This document shows, in pieces, positions 1 to 9,105 of a DNA stretch of 64,000 nucleotides. The notes under the pieces were generated by a model, which was given only the letters and a program-made list of their open reading frames with translations, did not search any database and was not told the DNA's origin. The stretch covers positions 32,954-96,953 of the forward strand of contig CAKZLK010000002.1 of assembly GCA_937125455.1 (NCBI GenBank). The letters are read 5' to 3'. The DNA is from an uncultured Aequorivita sp. GTDB taxonomy: Bacteria; Bacteroidota; Bacteroidia; Flavobacteriales; Flavobacteriaceae. Each line of letters starts with the position of its first letter. Position 1 is the stretch's first letter. Both the position numbers and the translations under genes were made by a program.

Positions 1-1330
1 TTGTAGGGTCAATGGTCTTGTCAGACCCATCATCACTTAGACTATAATAAAGAAATTGTGGATAAATATAGGATCTTATAAAAGGATCATTAGGGTTTGG
101 ATAACGGTTTTTACCCAAATTAGCTTTTCCATTATAATATCCATAATAATCAGTGCTGTTCGTAAGTCTTGCAGGGATTTCGCTCGGATTGTAATAATCA
201 AAGGAATAGCTCTTTTCTGGGTCTAAGTACTGGATTTCGTTAAGCAGAATTCTATCATTGTCGGTAGTAATATAATTAAAATCAAATTGAGACTTTGTAG
301 CTGGTACTGGAGCATTATCCTTTACAATAATACTTGATATCAACTTAAAGGAAGAAATTTCTGGATGGGATACATTGGACTCAAATAACACCTCCCCAAA
401 GTCTGGTTCATTGCTAGATATTTTAATAAGTCTCTTAGGGTTTAATGTCCTTAATCTGGAATATGTACTGTTAACGTTTTGACTTCCTGCATAATTTTGA
501 CAACCATATTGAAAATATGGCATCAATACTGATAGCGCATCAGAAATACCAATATCGTACGTAAAAGAATTTGATTCTTCATAAATAAAATTGACTATAT
601 CGCCCTTGGGATGTTCAATTTTGGTAAGGTACCAGGCCGTTATTGCGGGCACTTCAGGAACGCTGTGTTGTCCAGAACCATAAGTTCTACATCCAGTTAT
701 TTCTTGTTCCTTAAATGAATAAACTACCCCGTCTGGGGTTGTAATTTCAAAACCATCAAGAATCATTTCCACTTTAAGTCCATTTTGCGGCATCATTAAT
801 ATGCCAGAATATTCTCCCACAATGTCCTGTTTTTTTTTGTTGTCAAATAAAAACTTTCCTGAGTGCCCCATAAAGTTATACATATAGATATCCGTCTCAG
901 TATCCGCATCCTCACCTCCTGCAGCAAATAAAAAATCCATCGCCTCTTGACTATAAAAGCCCACTTCATGAATTTCTTTATCTGGCAGGATATTTACACG
1001 TTCCTCGTCTGGCTTGTCTCTAATTACCCTAGAGATAACCCCACCAGCATTCAAGCTCCATCCGAGGCCTACATTAGAGGAGAGTTGATCGACCTTAATC
1101 CCGTTTGAACTATAGCTTAATGAAATTGGGACAGAAAGGTTTCTAGTATTATAAGTATACAAAGGAATCGAAACATTTGGCGTCCCAGTAAACATTCCAA
1201 CGGGAACTTGACCATACTTTCCCAGTTCATATGCGGTTGGAGAGGGAGGAACAATCTTTGGGAGATCGATATTCTGACTGTAAAAAAAAATAGATGAGAA
1301 TGCAAAGAGAAGGAAACAATACTTTTTCAT
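1..1330 (-). CDS. RHS/YD-repeat (SpvB-like) secreted protein, N-terminal part
   Basis: The 5' part of a large secreted RHS-type protein, cut by the left window edge after 443 open codons. The ATG at 1330 begins a signal peptide (MKKYCFLLFAFSSIFFYSQ). It is followed by the head region usual in Bacteroidota RHS proteins: PPSPTAYELGKYGQVPVG (residues 28-45), then VPISLSYSSNGIKV and VGLGWSLNAGGVISR (67-101). I translated it by hand at several points and saw no stop. YD repeats, the RHS core and any C-terminal toxin or adhesin tip would lie outside the window, so its effector role is unknown. It is divergent from the secretion-like operon that starts at 1686; a functional link is only inferred from position. 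Confidence 0.8.
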   Translation of the reverse strand, partial: MKKYCFLLFAFSSIFFYSQNIDLPKIVPPSPTAYELGKYGQVPVGMFTGTPNVSIPLYTYNTRNLSVPISLSYSSNGIKVDQLSSNVGLGWSLNAGGVISRVIRDKPDEERVNILPDKEIHEVGFYSQEAMDFLFAAGGEDADTETDIYMYNFMGHSGKFLFDNKKKQDIVGEYSGILMMPQNGLKVEMILDGFEITTPDGVVYSFKEQEITGCRTYGSGQHSVPEVPAITAWYLTKIEHPKGDIVNFIYEESNSFTYDIGISDALSVLMPYFQYGCQNYAGSQNVNSTYSRLRTLNPKRLIKISSNEPDFGEVLFESNVSHPEISSFKLISSIIVKDNAPVPATKSQFDFNYITTDNDRILLNEIQYLDPEKSYSFDYYNPSEIPARLTNSTDYYGYYNGKANLGKNRYPNPNDPFIRSYIYPQFLYYSLSDDGSDKTIDPT

Positions 1331-1685
1331 AAATTGGATAGTTTTGAAAGTGTAAAAAGTGTTTATTTTGGACATAGCAAACCCATGTCAAATTCTGTAA
1401 AACGAATTAAAAGGGGAGAGTTTCAAATATATAAAAATTTAGTTTTCTTTAACAAATAAAAAACGGAATTTTCGATGAAATGTAATTTTTATATCATCAA
1501 ATTTTTTAGGATAAAAATCAAGTTAATAGCGTAAGTAATTATATATGTGATACTTGATTTTAGATATTCTAATAATATAGAATTCTTTTAAATTAGTAGT
1601 TAGTATATTATTTACCAAAATTTTAATACTTTATCGGAGTTATTATATATTTGAAAATTATTGAATCTGAAAGTTGAAACCTGCG
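1331..1685. other. AT-rich divergent intergenic region
   Basis: About 355 bases between the divergent RHS gene and the pseudopilin gene. It is very AT-rich, with no convincing open frame, RNA fold or repeat on either strand. It must hold the promoters of both neighbours, but I could not place them with confidence. Confidence 0.6.
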
Positions 1686-2087
1686 ATGAGATTAAAAAGA
1701 ACTAACGCCTTTACCCTCAATGAGATGCTGATGGTATTGGCCATTATAGGAATACTTCTTTTGTTGGCGCTTCCGACTTTTATGCCCCTCATTTCAAAAA
1801 CCAAGGCGCAGGAAGCAAAAATACAGCTGAAATACATTGCCAATCTACAGACCCAGTACCGTTATCTCAATTCCAAATACACGATGGAATTCAACGAACT
1901 TGATTTCGAGGCTCCGAAAACTGTCAATGAGGGTGGGACAGCCAATTATAGATATGAAGTGATCGAGGCTTCAACTGGAAATTTTAAGGCTCGCGCGGAG
2001 GCAATTGTAGATTTTGACGGGGATGGAGTGTTCAATATTTGGGAGATCGATGAGAATGGCAACCCCAAGGAAGTGGTTAAAGACTGA
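1686..2087 (+). CDS. type II secretion / type IV pilus-like major pseudopilin (GspG-like)
   Basis: A class III signal peptide defines it: the basic leader MRLKRTNA precedes FTLNEMLMVLAIIGILLLLA, with the conserved Glu at +5 of the mature chain and a single hydrophobic helix. The residue before the cleavage point is Ala, not the usual Gly. The C-terminus carries DFDGDGVFNIWEID, resembling the acidic calcium-binding end of GspG-type pseudopilins. I prefer the ATG at 1686; a TTG at 1674 would add four residues. The stop overlaps the start of the prepilin peptidase gene (TGATG), so the two are translationally coupled. It is probably the fibre subunit of the system encoded downstream. At 133 residues it has normal pseudopilin length. 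Confidence 0.85.
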   Translation: MRLKRTNAFTLNEMLMVLAIIGILLLLALPTFMPLISKTKAQEAKIQLKYIANLQTQYRYLNSKYTMEFNELDFEAPKTVNEGGTANYRYEVIEASTGNFKARAEAIVDFDGDGVFNIWEIDENGNPKEVVKD

Positions 2088-2578
2088 TGCTTATTACAGT
2101 CAAAATTTTCTTGTCCCTATCCCTTTTACTTATATTTTTTCAGGATTATAGAGATCGACAGGTATTTATTTTTCTGTTTCCACTTTTTGGTATTATGGGA
2201 ACTTATTTATTTCTTTCTAATTCCAATCTTGAATATTATTTTTTTTCTGTTTGTATAAATCTAGGAATCGTCTTAATCGTAGTTTTACTGAATTACCTTT
2301 TTGCAGAACTGGTACTCAAAAAAAATCTTTTAAAGGAAGCTATGGGCCTGGGGGATATACTCTTCTTTATTGCTTTTGCACTTTGTTTCCCTACGGTTAC
2401 ATTTATAAATTTCTTTGTTTTCTCCATTTTGTTTACATTCGTTATTCACCTTGCCCTATCCAAACTGTTGAAGAAAACAAATAAAAATATTCCATTAGCG
2501 GGCTATATGTCCCTTTTTTTGATGGCCGTTTATTCGGTGAACTGGCTTGGTTTATATGATTCCCTATACCTACTGTGA
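2087..2578 (+). CDS. prepilin peptidase, A24 family (short form)
   Basis: An integral membrane GxGD aspartyl protease of 163 residues that would cleave the pseudopilin leader. The two catalytic aspartates appear to be D20 (in FQDYRDRQ) and D90 (in AMGLGD). Hydrophobic segments flank them, giving about five or six membrane spans. It lacks the N-terminal zinc/methyltransferase domain of classical PilD, so it resembles the short archaeal or TadV-type A24 enzymes, and may cleave without N-methylating. It overlaps the pseudopilin gene by one base and the GspE gene by one base. Overall sequence is divergent, so the call rests on the aspartate motifs, topology and position. Confidence 0.75.
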   Translation: MLITVKIFLSLSLLLIFFQDYRDRQVFIFLFPLFGIMGTYLFLSNSNLEYYFFSVCINLGIVLIVVLLNYLFAELVLKKNLLKEAMGLGDILFFIAFALCFPTVTFINFFVFSILFTFVIHLALSKLLKKTNKNIPLAGYMSLFLMAVYSVNWLGLYDSLYLL

Positions 2579-3978
2579 TGAAACGATTTGAGATACCCGT
2601 TGCCCTTAAGCAGCTGATTACGCCAAATCAGGCTTTTCACTACCGGATTGTTCCAATTGAGGAAAAGGATGGCATTGTGCTAGTAAAAAGCGACAATCCA
2701 AAATTGAAGACTTTGGCATCGGAACTGGAAGTCCTGTTAAATTTCAAAATAAGTCTTATCTCCGAATCCTCAGAAAACATCCAGTCCTATCTCACCTACA
2801 ACTATCGACAGGCCACTGCTGAAACACAGGAACTGCACGCTTCCAATTTTCTAGAACGATTGCTCCAGACTGCAAAGGATTTTAATAGTAGCGATATCCA
2901 TTTGGAAATATATGAGGCCCATTGTAGGGTACGCTTTCGGTTGGATGGCAAGCTGAAGGAACAATACACCATTCCACAGATTGAATATCCACAGCTCATC
3001 AATCAGATAAAAATACAAGCGGGACTTGATATCTCGCAAAAACGTCTTTCGCAAGATGGTCGTATTACTGTTAAGGCGGCTTCTGATGATTTTGATATCC
3101 GGGTCTCAACAATGCCCACATTATATGGAGAAAAAGTGGTACTTCGTATATTAAAACGCGATGCACAGGCAGTAGACCTTCAACAGCTCGGTTTCAATCC
3201 ACGGGAACTCAAACTATACTTAGAAGGTGTGAAAATGCCTAATGGGATTGTGCTTATCTCTGGTCCGACGGGTTCAGGTAAAACAACCACTCTCTATGGA
3301 ACTCTTAAACTTTTAAACAAGGAAGAAACAAACATCCTCACCATAGAGGATCCCATTGAATATACCCTAGACGGGATTAACCAAGTTCAGTTGAAAGAGG
3401 ATATTGGGTTTGACTTCCCTACTGCTTTGCGTACATTTCTGCGACAGGATCCTGATATTATTATGGTCGGTGAAATACGTGACGAAAAAACAGCCAATAT
3501 GGCCATCAAAGCTGCCCTAACGGGGCATTTGGTTCTTTCTACCATCCATACCAACTCCGCTTGGGCGACCATTTCCAGATTGATTGATATGGGAGTGCCT
3601 CCCTATTTATTAGCAACCACCCTAAATATGAGTGTAGCGCAACGCTTGGTGCGGAAGTTATGTTCCCATTGTAAAAAGGAAGATATCATTTCGGAAGACT
3701 TGTTCCCTGAAAGTTTTACTGAAACTTCCACCATTCAAAAACATTTTGTGGCGGTGGGCTGCAATCATTGTTACTATACAGGTTATGATGGCAGAAAAGC
3801 GGTGTATGAGATAATTCCCATCAACAAAGAACTGGAAACCGCGATCAAGCACAATGAATTACAAATAGATGATTATCTTGCATCGCATAATTTGAATACG
3901 CTCAAAACAAATGCCATTGAAATGATAAACAAGGGTGAGACATCCATTGATGAGGCCTATTCGCTATTGGCAAACTGA
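2578..3978 (+). CDS. gspE: GspE/PulE-family secretion ATPase
   Basis: The hexameric cytoplasmic ATPase that would power pseudopilus assembly. Visible motifs include Walker A GPTGSGKTT (about residue 229), the Asp box (ILTIEDPIEY), Walker B (DPDIIMVGEIRD) and the His box (GHLVLSTIHTN). A tetracysteine zinc finger follows, CSHC and CNHC, with the typical TGYDGRKAVYEI end. At 466 residues it is a compact GspE/PilB with a short N-terminal domain. I chose the ATG at 2578, coupled to the previous stop (TGATG), over the GTG at 2575. No PilT retraction ATPase is seen nearby, which favours a secretion or competence-type role over twitching. Confidence 0.92.
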   Translation: MKRFEIPVALKQLITPNQAFHYRIVPIEEKDGIVLVKSDNPKLKTLASELEVLLNFKISLISESSENIQSYLTYNYRQATAETQELHASNFLERLLQTAKDFNSSDIHLEIYEAHCRVRFRLDGKLKEQYTIPQIEYPQLINQIKIQAGLDISQKRLSQDGRITVKAASDDFDIRVSTMPTLYGEKVVLRILKRDAQAVDLQQLGFNPRELKLYLEGVKMPNGIVLISGPTGSGKTTTLYGTLKLLNKEETNILTIEDPIEYTLDGINQVQLKEDIGFDFPTALRTFLRQDPDIIMVGEIRDEKTANMAIKAALTGHLVLSTIHTNSAWATISRLIDMGVPPYLLATTLNMSVAQRLVRKLCSHCKKEDIISEDLFPESFTETSTIQKHFVAVGCNHCYYTGYDGRKAVYEIIPINKELETAIKHNELQIDDYLASHNLNTLKTNAIEMINKGETSIDEAYSLLAN

Positions 3979-3987
3979 TAAATTAAT

Positions 3988-6120
3988 ATGAGAAAGATAC
4001 TTTTAAGCTTACTGTTACTGCTCTTAGTTTTTGGGACTGGCTTTGCTCAGGACGATAGCCGAATCAATTCCATTCGCAACCAGTTTGAGATCTTAAAGTT
4101 GGATGCCCCAGGGCTTGAGGAAATCATCAACATTAACATTACTCAGACTACCCTATCAAATTTTTTGCTCGCCATTGCCAAGGTGCACACCTTGAACATA
4201 AATGTTTCCCCAGAACTAAGCTCAATTTCCATCGTCAATAATTTTTCCAATGTAATGGTCGGGGATGTACTGATATTTCTGGTCAAGGAGTATCAACTTG
4301 ATATTGATTTTACAGGCAATATTTTATCGATAAAAAAATATAATGAGCCACAGCCAGAGGTCAGGGAAAAAGAAATCAATGCCTCATATTCAATGGCAAA
4401 CGGCAATCTAAGCCTTGATCTCAAGAATGATAGACTGGATAAGGTTTTCCGAAAGGTTATGGACATCTCGGGGAAAAATCTTCTATATTCTCCAGAAATA
4501 GAATCTAGTCCCCTTTCGATTTACATAAAAGATGTACCGTTTGATCTAGCGATGGAAAAGCTTGCCGAATCCAACAACCTGCTCTTCTCAAAATCACGGG
4601 ATGGGTTTTATGTTTTTGATTCGGCCTATGTTCCTTCAGAAGGAGGCAATTCTTCTGCTGAAAATACAAGACCCATCCGCAGGGGTAGGACCAACTTTTA
4701 TTATAAGATTACTGATACCTTGGAGCGCAAGGTAACTGTTGACCTTCAGAATACTCCCATAGCCGATGTAATATATACTATCGGTGATGATCTTAATCTG
4801 GATATATTCACGGCCTCCCCACTCGACAATGCAGGAGTTGCTACTGTAAATGCGGAAAATATATCGTTTGATCTTTTATTGGACAAAATTTTTGAAAGCT
4901 CTATCGGCTCACAAAAAAGCAACCAAGGAGGAAACGACGGAAAAAACAATGACCAAAATTTTACCTATACCAAAGATGGGGATGTCTATTATTTTGGAAC
5001 GGAGAACCAGCTTTCCCTAAAGCAAACGGAACTAGTCCCGATGATGTACCGTTCCGTTCAATTACTCTCAAATCCATCAGGAAACGCGCAGCGTAAGGCA
5101 TCGAGAAATACGAGCGGTGTTAACTCAAACACTTATTATGATTCAAACCCATCAAACAGCCAAAACCAACCACAAAATTATAGAAACAATAATAATAGAG
5201 GTTCAGATACTGGCAATAGTGGTTCAGGACTTTCCTCGATTGAGAATATTTTACCCGATGATATAAAAAATGGGATCGACATAAAAATTGATGCTGAACT
5301 CAATAGTTTTGTCGTCAGCGGTCCTGGTATAAAAGTGGAAAAGTTCAAGGATTTTATTAAATATATTGATAAACCCGTTCCGGTAATACTTATTGAGGTA
5401 ATGATATTGGAGGTAAACCGAAGCGCTATTGTTGAAACGGGAATATCCTTTGGCCTGGGCGAAAAACCAACTACTACTCAGGGAGGAATTTTCCCTTCCA
5501 CTGATCTTCGTTTGAATGCTAACAGGGTAAATAGAATTATAGGTGGCTTTAATGGTTTTGGCACACTGAACCTTGGGCAGGTATTGCCTGAATTCTATTT
5601 GGACATTAAGGCCATGGAAAGCAACGGAAAGATCAAGGTGCTCTCCACTCCAAAATTGAGTACCCTCAATGGACACAAGGCATATCTCTCAAGCGGTCAG
5701 ACCACCTATTACGCAGTTACCACACAAAGTTTTTATGGGTCGCAGATTCCCCAAACTTCAGAAATAACCAACTATGTTCCAATAGATGCAGAACTTGCCC
5801 TTGAAATTATGCCCATTGTTGCGGGAGATGGGGAAATAACCCTTGATATCCAAGTTATCCAATCGACATTTAATGGTGAACGGATTGCCGAGGATGCCCC
5901 GCCGGGAATAAACAGTAGGGAATTCTCTTCCATCATACGTATGCGGGATCAGGACGTGGCCATACTTGGCGGTATCGAGGAAGTCCGCAAGGACGATTCG
6001 GGCTCAGGAGTTCCTTTATTGGCACGTATCCCGGTCATCAAATGGCTTTTCAGTAAGAAAAGACGGGAGGATAGCAACCGGAAGTTGAACATACTCATCA
6101 AACCTACCGTAATCTATTGA
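3988..6120 (+). CDS. gspD: secretin (GspD/PilQ-like outer-membrane channel)
   Basis: A 710-residue secretin with a Sec signal peptide (MRKILLSLLLLLLVFGTGFAQ, by 3988-4050). The periplasmic N-domains occupy about residues 35-340. An Asn/Ser-rich low-complexity linker follows (about 365-415). The C-terminal gate region contains IKVLSTPKLSTLNG, a long beta-rich stretch, RDQDVAILGGI, and VPLLARIPVIKWLFS, which is diagnostic of secretins. It forms the outer-membrane pore of type II secretion or type IV pilus systems. No lipobox is seen and no pilotin is nearby. It lies ten bases after gspE and its stop overlaps the next start, so it is part of the same operon. Confidence 0.92.
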   Translation: MRKILLSLLLLLLVFGTGFAQDDSRINSIRNQFEILKLDAPGLEEIININITQTTLSNFLLAIAKVHTLNINVSPELSSISIVNNFSNVMVGDVLIFLVKEYQLDIDFTGNILSIKKYNEPQPEVREKEINASYSMANGNLSLDLKNDRLDKVFRKVMDISGKNLLYSPEIESSPLSIYIKDVPFDLAMEKLAESNNLLFSKSRDGFYVFDSAYVPSEGGNSSAENTRPIRRGRTNFYYKITDTLERKVTVDLQNTPIADVIYTIGDDLNLDIFTASPLDNAGVATVNAENISFDLLLDKIFESSIGSQKSNQGGNDGKNNDQNFTYTKDGDVYYFGTENQLSLKQTELVPMMYRSVQLLSNPSGNAQRKASRNTSGVNSNTYYDSNPSNSQNQPQNYRNNNNRGSDTGNSGSGLSSIENILPDDIKNGIDIKIDAELNSFVVSGPGIKVEKFKDFIKYIDKPVPVILIEVMILEVNRSAIVETGISFGLGEKPTTTQGGIFPSTDLRLNANRVNRIIGGFNGFGTLNLGQVLPEFYLDIKAMESNGKIKVLSTPKLSTLNGHKAYLSSGQTTYYAVTTQSFYGSQIPQTSEITNYVPIDAELALEIMPIVAGDGEITLDIQVIQSTFNGERIAEDAPPGINSREFSSIIRMRDQDVAILGGIEEVRKDDSGSGVPLLARIPVIKWLFSKKRREDSNRKLNILIKPTVIY

Positions 6121-7331
6121 TGCTATCCAAACTGAGATCATATTGGGATTACGGAAATACCTTTTGTGGTATTGAACTAACCACGGTTGAGGGCAAAGAA
6201 AAGTTATATGGTGTTACTGCAAAAAAGAAGCAGGGAGAGTTTACCGATCTGGAGTATTTGCAGTTTCCTTCCTTACTGGAAGTCGGTAAAAATCTTCCAG
6301 ATCATCAACACTGCTTTCTGGTTATAAATTCAGATAGGGTACTTATCAAAACCGTTTCTTTCCAAGAAAGCGACCCAAAAACAGTTTCAAACGCGTTCCC
6401 CGGACTATCGCTTGTAGATTTCTATTTCGAAATATTAAAAACGCCCTATGGCAGTCTTTTAGCCGTATGCCGAAAGGACTATGTCCAAAACATCATAAAA
6501 GAACTGGAACAACAGAAAATACATGTTTTGGGCTTTCATTTGGGAATCACCTCCCTTCAGGTATTGACATCTTTGTTTAAAGAGGAAAAAATAATTGTCC
6601 CTCGTTACCAAATCGGCATCGAAGAAAACAGTATAAGGGATATTGTTCCCCATCAAAATCATAGCGGAACAATTTATGAATTGGAGGACATAAAGGTAAT
6701 GTCAGAATTTTTACTGTCACTCGGTCTCCTCTCCAGTTATACAGGTGCTGGTTTAGATTCATCCAATAATTTCGGGGATGAAAACAAACATCTTTTTAAT
6801 CAACATCAGGAAAAGAATTTCTTTAAAAAAGGAATGTTTTTGGGAGTTGGTTTGTTGTTGGTTTCTTTATTGGTCAATACTTTTTTTTTCAACGCATATT
6901 TTAAAAAAGAACAACAGCTGAATGAGGAATTGGTTTTTATGGAAACACAACAAAAAGGGATGGAAAGCAAGATGGAAGAGGTAAATAAAAAAGAGAAACT
7001 GGTTGACCATATTTTGAACAGCGGCTCTTCCAAAAGCTCCTACTTTATCAACAAGATTATTGCCTTAAAACCTTCAACTATTGGTTTTTCAGATATTCAA
7101 TACCAGCCCTTAAACAGATCCATTCGACCCGATAAACAAATAGAATATTCCCAAAACAGTATTGTTGTTTCTGGTGAGAGTAAGGATAAAGATGAGTTTT
7201 CACAGTGGATTACGGATCTGGGCAAACTGAAATGGGTAGAAAAGGTAAGTGTTGTAAATTATGGGAACGTAAGTAAAGGCGTAAATTCTTTTTCCATAAC
7301 AATAGCGTTAAAAAATGAATCCAAGGACTAA
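6120..7331 (+). CDS. GspL/PilM-PilN-like inner-membrane assembly protein
   Basis: A 403-residue single-pass membrane protein. The first ~240 residues look like a diverged actin-like (PilM/GspL cytoplasmic) domain. A membrane helix follows (GMFLGVGLLLVSLLVNTFFF, about 241-260), then a coiled coil rich in Gln/Glu/Lys, then a periplasmic ferredoxin-like domain (about 310-400). This is the layout of GspL, or of PilM fused to PilN. It would couple the ATPase to the periplasmic parts of the machine. Sequence identity to characterised GspL is too weak to see by eye, so the call depends on topology and position between the secretin and the PilO-like gene. The start overlaps the gspD stop (TGATG). Confidence 0.65.
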   Translation: MLSKLRSYWDYGNTFCGIELTTVEGKEKLYGVTAKKKQGEFTDLEYLQFPSLLEVGKNLPDHQHCFLVINSDRVLIKTVSFQESDPKTVSNAFPGLSLVDFYFEILKTPYGSLLAVCRKDYVQNIIKELEQQKIHVLGFHLGITSLQVLTSLFKEEKIIVPRYQIGIEENSIRDIVPHQNHSGTIYELEDIKVMSEFLLSLGLLSSYTGAGLDSSNNFGDENKHLFNQHQEKNFFKKGMFLGVGLLLVSLLVNTFFFNAYFKKEQQLNEELVFMETQQKGMESKMEEVNKKEKLVDHILNSGSSKSSYFINKIIALKPSTIGFSDIQYQPLNRSIRPDKQIEYSQNSIVVSGESKDKDEFSQWITDLGKLKWVEKVSVVNYGNVSKGVNSFSITIALKNESKD

Positions 7332-7833
7332 AAATATTCTTCTTGTTATATGGTTTTTCCTATCAATGGCAATTGCCTATAATCTGGCATTTTCCAAAAC
7401 TTTTATTTTAAAAGAAAGGATAAATAAAATGAATATAAAGACCAAGTCTCTTGAGAATACTGTTGTTATTGCCTCCAATCTTGAACAACGCGAGCAATTC
7501 GTGGATTCCATATTAAACCTCAACAACATGAAAGGAAATTCCGTTCAAAACAACCTTTTAGAATTTTTGAATACAAAATCTGAATCAGAGGGTTTTACTA
7601 TTTCGGATTTTAACGAACCCCATACCTTTTCACAGGATGGTGCTACCACAACATCCTATAGGTTTACATTGGAAGGAAGCTATGAGGAGATTGAACAAGT
7701 TCTCTATAGTTTGGAACAGGAATATAATTTTGGGCAAATTGCCCATGTACATTTTGAGAAAAAAAAGGATTACAGAAAGGGCAAGGATTATCTGGAATGT
7801 TTTGTGATTGTGGAGAGCTTAGTTTCAGAATGA
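7315..7833 (+). CDS. GspM/PilO-like inner-membrane protein
   Basis: A 172-residue protein with a short cytoplasmic N-terminus, one membrane helix (about residues 8-28), a coiled-coil stretch, and a small periplasmic alpha/beta domain containing YRFTLEGSYEEIEQVLYSLE. This is the topology of PilO/GspM, the usual partner of PilN/GspL. It overlaps the preceding gene by 17 bases, so coupling is likely. It is the last recognisable gene of the operon; the IS element begins 80 bases downstream. The gspF platform gene and minor pseudopilins that might be expected here are absent from the window. Confidence 0.6.
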   Translation: MNPRTKNILLVIWFFLSMAIAYNLAFSKTFILKERINKMNIKTKSLENTVVIASNLEQREQFVDSILNLNNMKGNSVQNNLLEFLNTKSESEGFTISDFNEPHTFSQDGATTTSYRFTLEGSYEEIEQVLYSLEQEYNFGQIAHVHFEKKKDYRKGKDYLECFVIVESLVSE

Positions 7834-7912
7834 TTTATATTTAAACAAATTAAAATATTGTCTTAGTAACCTCCTTTTGATTGAAGAATGATTTTAACTA
7901 TTTATAATAAGG

Positions 7913-7940
7913 TGTAAGCTTCCCCTAATTAGAACTGTTC
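7913..7940. repeat. left terminal inverted repeat of the IS3 element
   Basis: It begins TGTAAGCTTCCCC and contains GAACTGTT. Its first 12 bases match the complement of the right end exactly. It lies just beyond the transposase stop codon. Confidence 0.7.
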
Positions 7941-8928
7941 ATTCTTCTAATATTTGTACAAACTTATTGTTTTTAATTCTCTTGGGGCTAGCCCCAAGAG
8001 AATTAAGTTCCGCATATTTTACCGGCGATATCTTACCCAGTCCGTCGTGCGGTCGGTAATGGTTGTAATCGTGCATCCATATCTGTGTCTGTTCCCTTAC
8101 TTGGTCTATATCCTCAAAAATATATTTGTTTAGAACTCCTCTCCTGTAGCTCCCGTTGAATCGCTCCACAAAGGCATTTTGAGTGGGTTTCCCCGGCTGT
8201 ATATACTTGAACTCGATATCGTGCATCTCGCTCCATTCCGAGGCGATCTTGGCTATAAATTCAGGTCCGTTATCCATCCGTATCCTTTTTGGCTTGCCCT
8301 TTTTGTTGATAAGGTGGTTGAGCACCCAGACCACGCGGTTGCTCGTCAGTGAGAAGTCGACCTCAATATGGAGTGCCTCTCTGTTAAAATCATCAATTAT
8401 ATTAAATGCCCTAAAGCGTCTTTTGTTTTCTATGACGTCTGTTACAAAATCCATACTCCAGGTATGGTTGAGTTCATTCGGAACCTCTAAATGCTCCTTT
8501 ACCCGTGCGGGCAAGCGTTTCTTCACCTTTCTTCGCAAGGGAAGTCCCAGCGCCACATAGACCCGGTGCATACGCTTGTGGTTCCAGGGTTTTCCTTCTT
8601 CGCGTAGACGTCCATGGGCCTTCCAAAAGCCTTCTTCTGAATGTTCCTTTGCCTTTTGCCGCAAGGCTTGTTCTATCTCGCTGTCGTCCTTGGGCAACGG
8701 ACTGTAGTAATAGACACTCTTGCTCATATTGTGTACACGGCAAGCCCTGCAGATACCGTAATGAACAAGTTCCTTGGCGATGGTTCGCTCTCTGCAAGGC
8801 CTTAGAGCTTTTTTTTCGATGATCTCCTTGGCCATCTGGTGGTCAAGGGCCAGGGTGGCATACATCTGCTTGAGCCTGGCGTTCTCTTCCTCCAGCTCCT
8901 TGAGGCGCTTGAGCTCCTTGGCATTCAT
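7939..8928 (-). CDS. IS3-family transposase (OrfB, in frame with the end of OrfA)
   Basis: A 329-residue open frame holding the coiled-coil end of OrfA ([20 protein letters not shown]) and a full OrfB integrase domain. The DDE residues lie in [16 protein letters not shown] and [12 protein letters not shown]. In two-ORF IS3 elements, OrfA usually ends just after an A-rich slippery run and OrfB is reached by -1 frameshifting. Here the run is eight A (GAAAAAAAAGC, minus strand near 8808-8817) and the two frames are already joined. The helix-turn-helix start of OrfA is out of frame upstream, so the element may no longer make a complete transposase. Confidence 0.85.
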   Translation of the reverse strand: MNAKELKRLKELEEENARLKQMYATLALDHQMAKEIIEKKALRPCRERTIAKELVHYGICRACRVHNMSKSVYYYSPLPKDDSEIEQALRQKAKEHSEEGFWKAHGRLREEGKPWNHKRMHRVYVALGLPLRRKVKKRLPARVKEHLEVPNELNHTWSMDFVTDVIENKRRFRAFNIIDDFNREALHIEVDFSLTSNRVVWVLNHLINKKGKPKRIRMDNGPEFIAKIASEWSEMHDIEFKYIQPGKPTQNAFVERFNGSYRRGVLNKYIFEDIDQVREQTQIWMHDYNHYRPHDGLGKISPVKYAELNSLGASPKRIKNNKFVQILEE

Positions 8929-9068
8929 ACCGGCATACCTAGAGTGCCACTTATAAAAGGTGGCAGGGCTGACCCCGTACTCACGGCTGATCTGGTCAAC
9001 ACTCTTTCCGTTGTCGAATTCCTTTAAATCTTTGCAATCTGTAGCGGTGAAAATTTACTTCGTCTCAT
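8929..9068 (-). pseudogene. broken 5' part of IS3 orfA (helix-turn-helix)
   Basis: From the ATG at 9068 the frame reads [14 protein letters not shown] and hits TAA at 9026-9024. One base later the expected continuation resumes in the transposase frame: [20 protein letters not shown], followed by [13 protein letters not shown] leading into MNAKEL at 8928. The ATG is 140 bases from 8928, one short of in-frame, so a single T appears lost from a short T run near 9025. The result separates the DNA-binding helix-turn-helix from the catalytic domain. Confidence 0.75.
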
Positions 9069-9105
9069 AATACTGTTTAAAATTAAGATAATTATTCTAC
9101 TTTTA

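Noticed and set aside
5251..5676. 141-codon open frame antisense to the secretin gene
   Set aside because: It has no recognisable motif and lies wholly inside a clearly conserved secretin coding region; its openness follows from the codon use of the real gene.
8505..8822. 105-codon plus-strand frame inside the IS element
   Set aside because: It is the complement of the transposase coding sequence; composition follows the GC-rich IS and no family pattern is seen.
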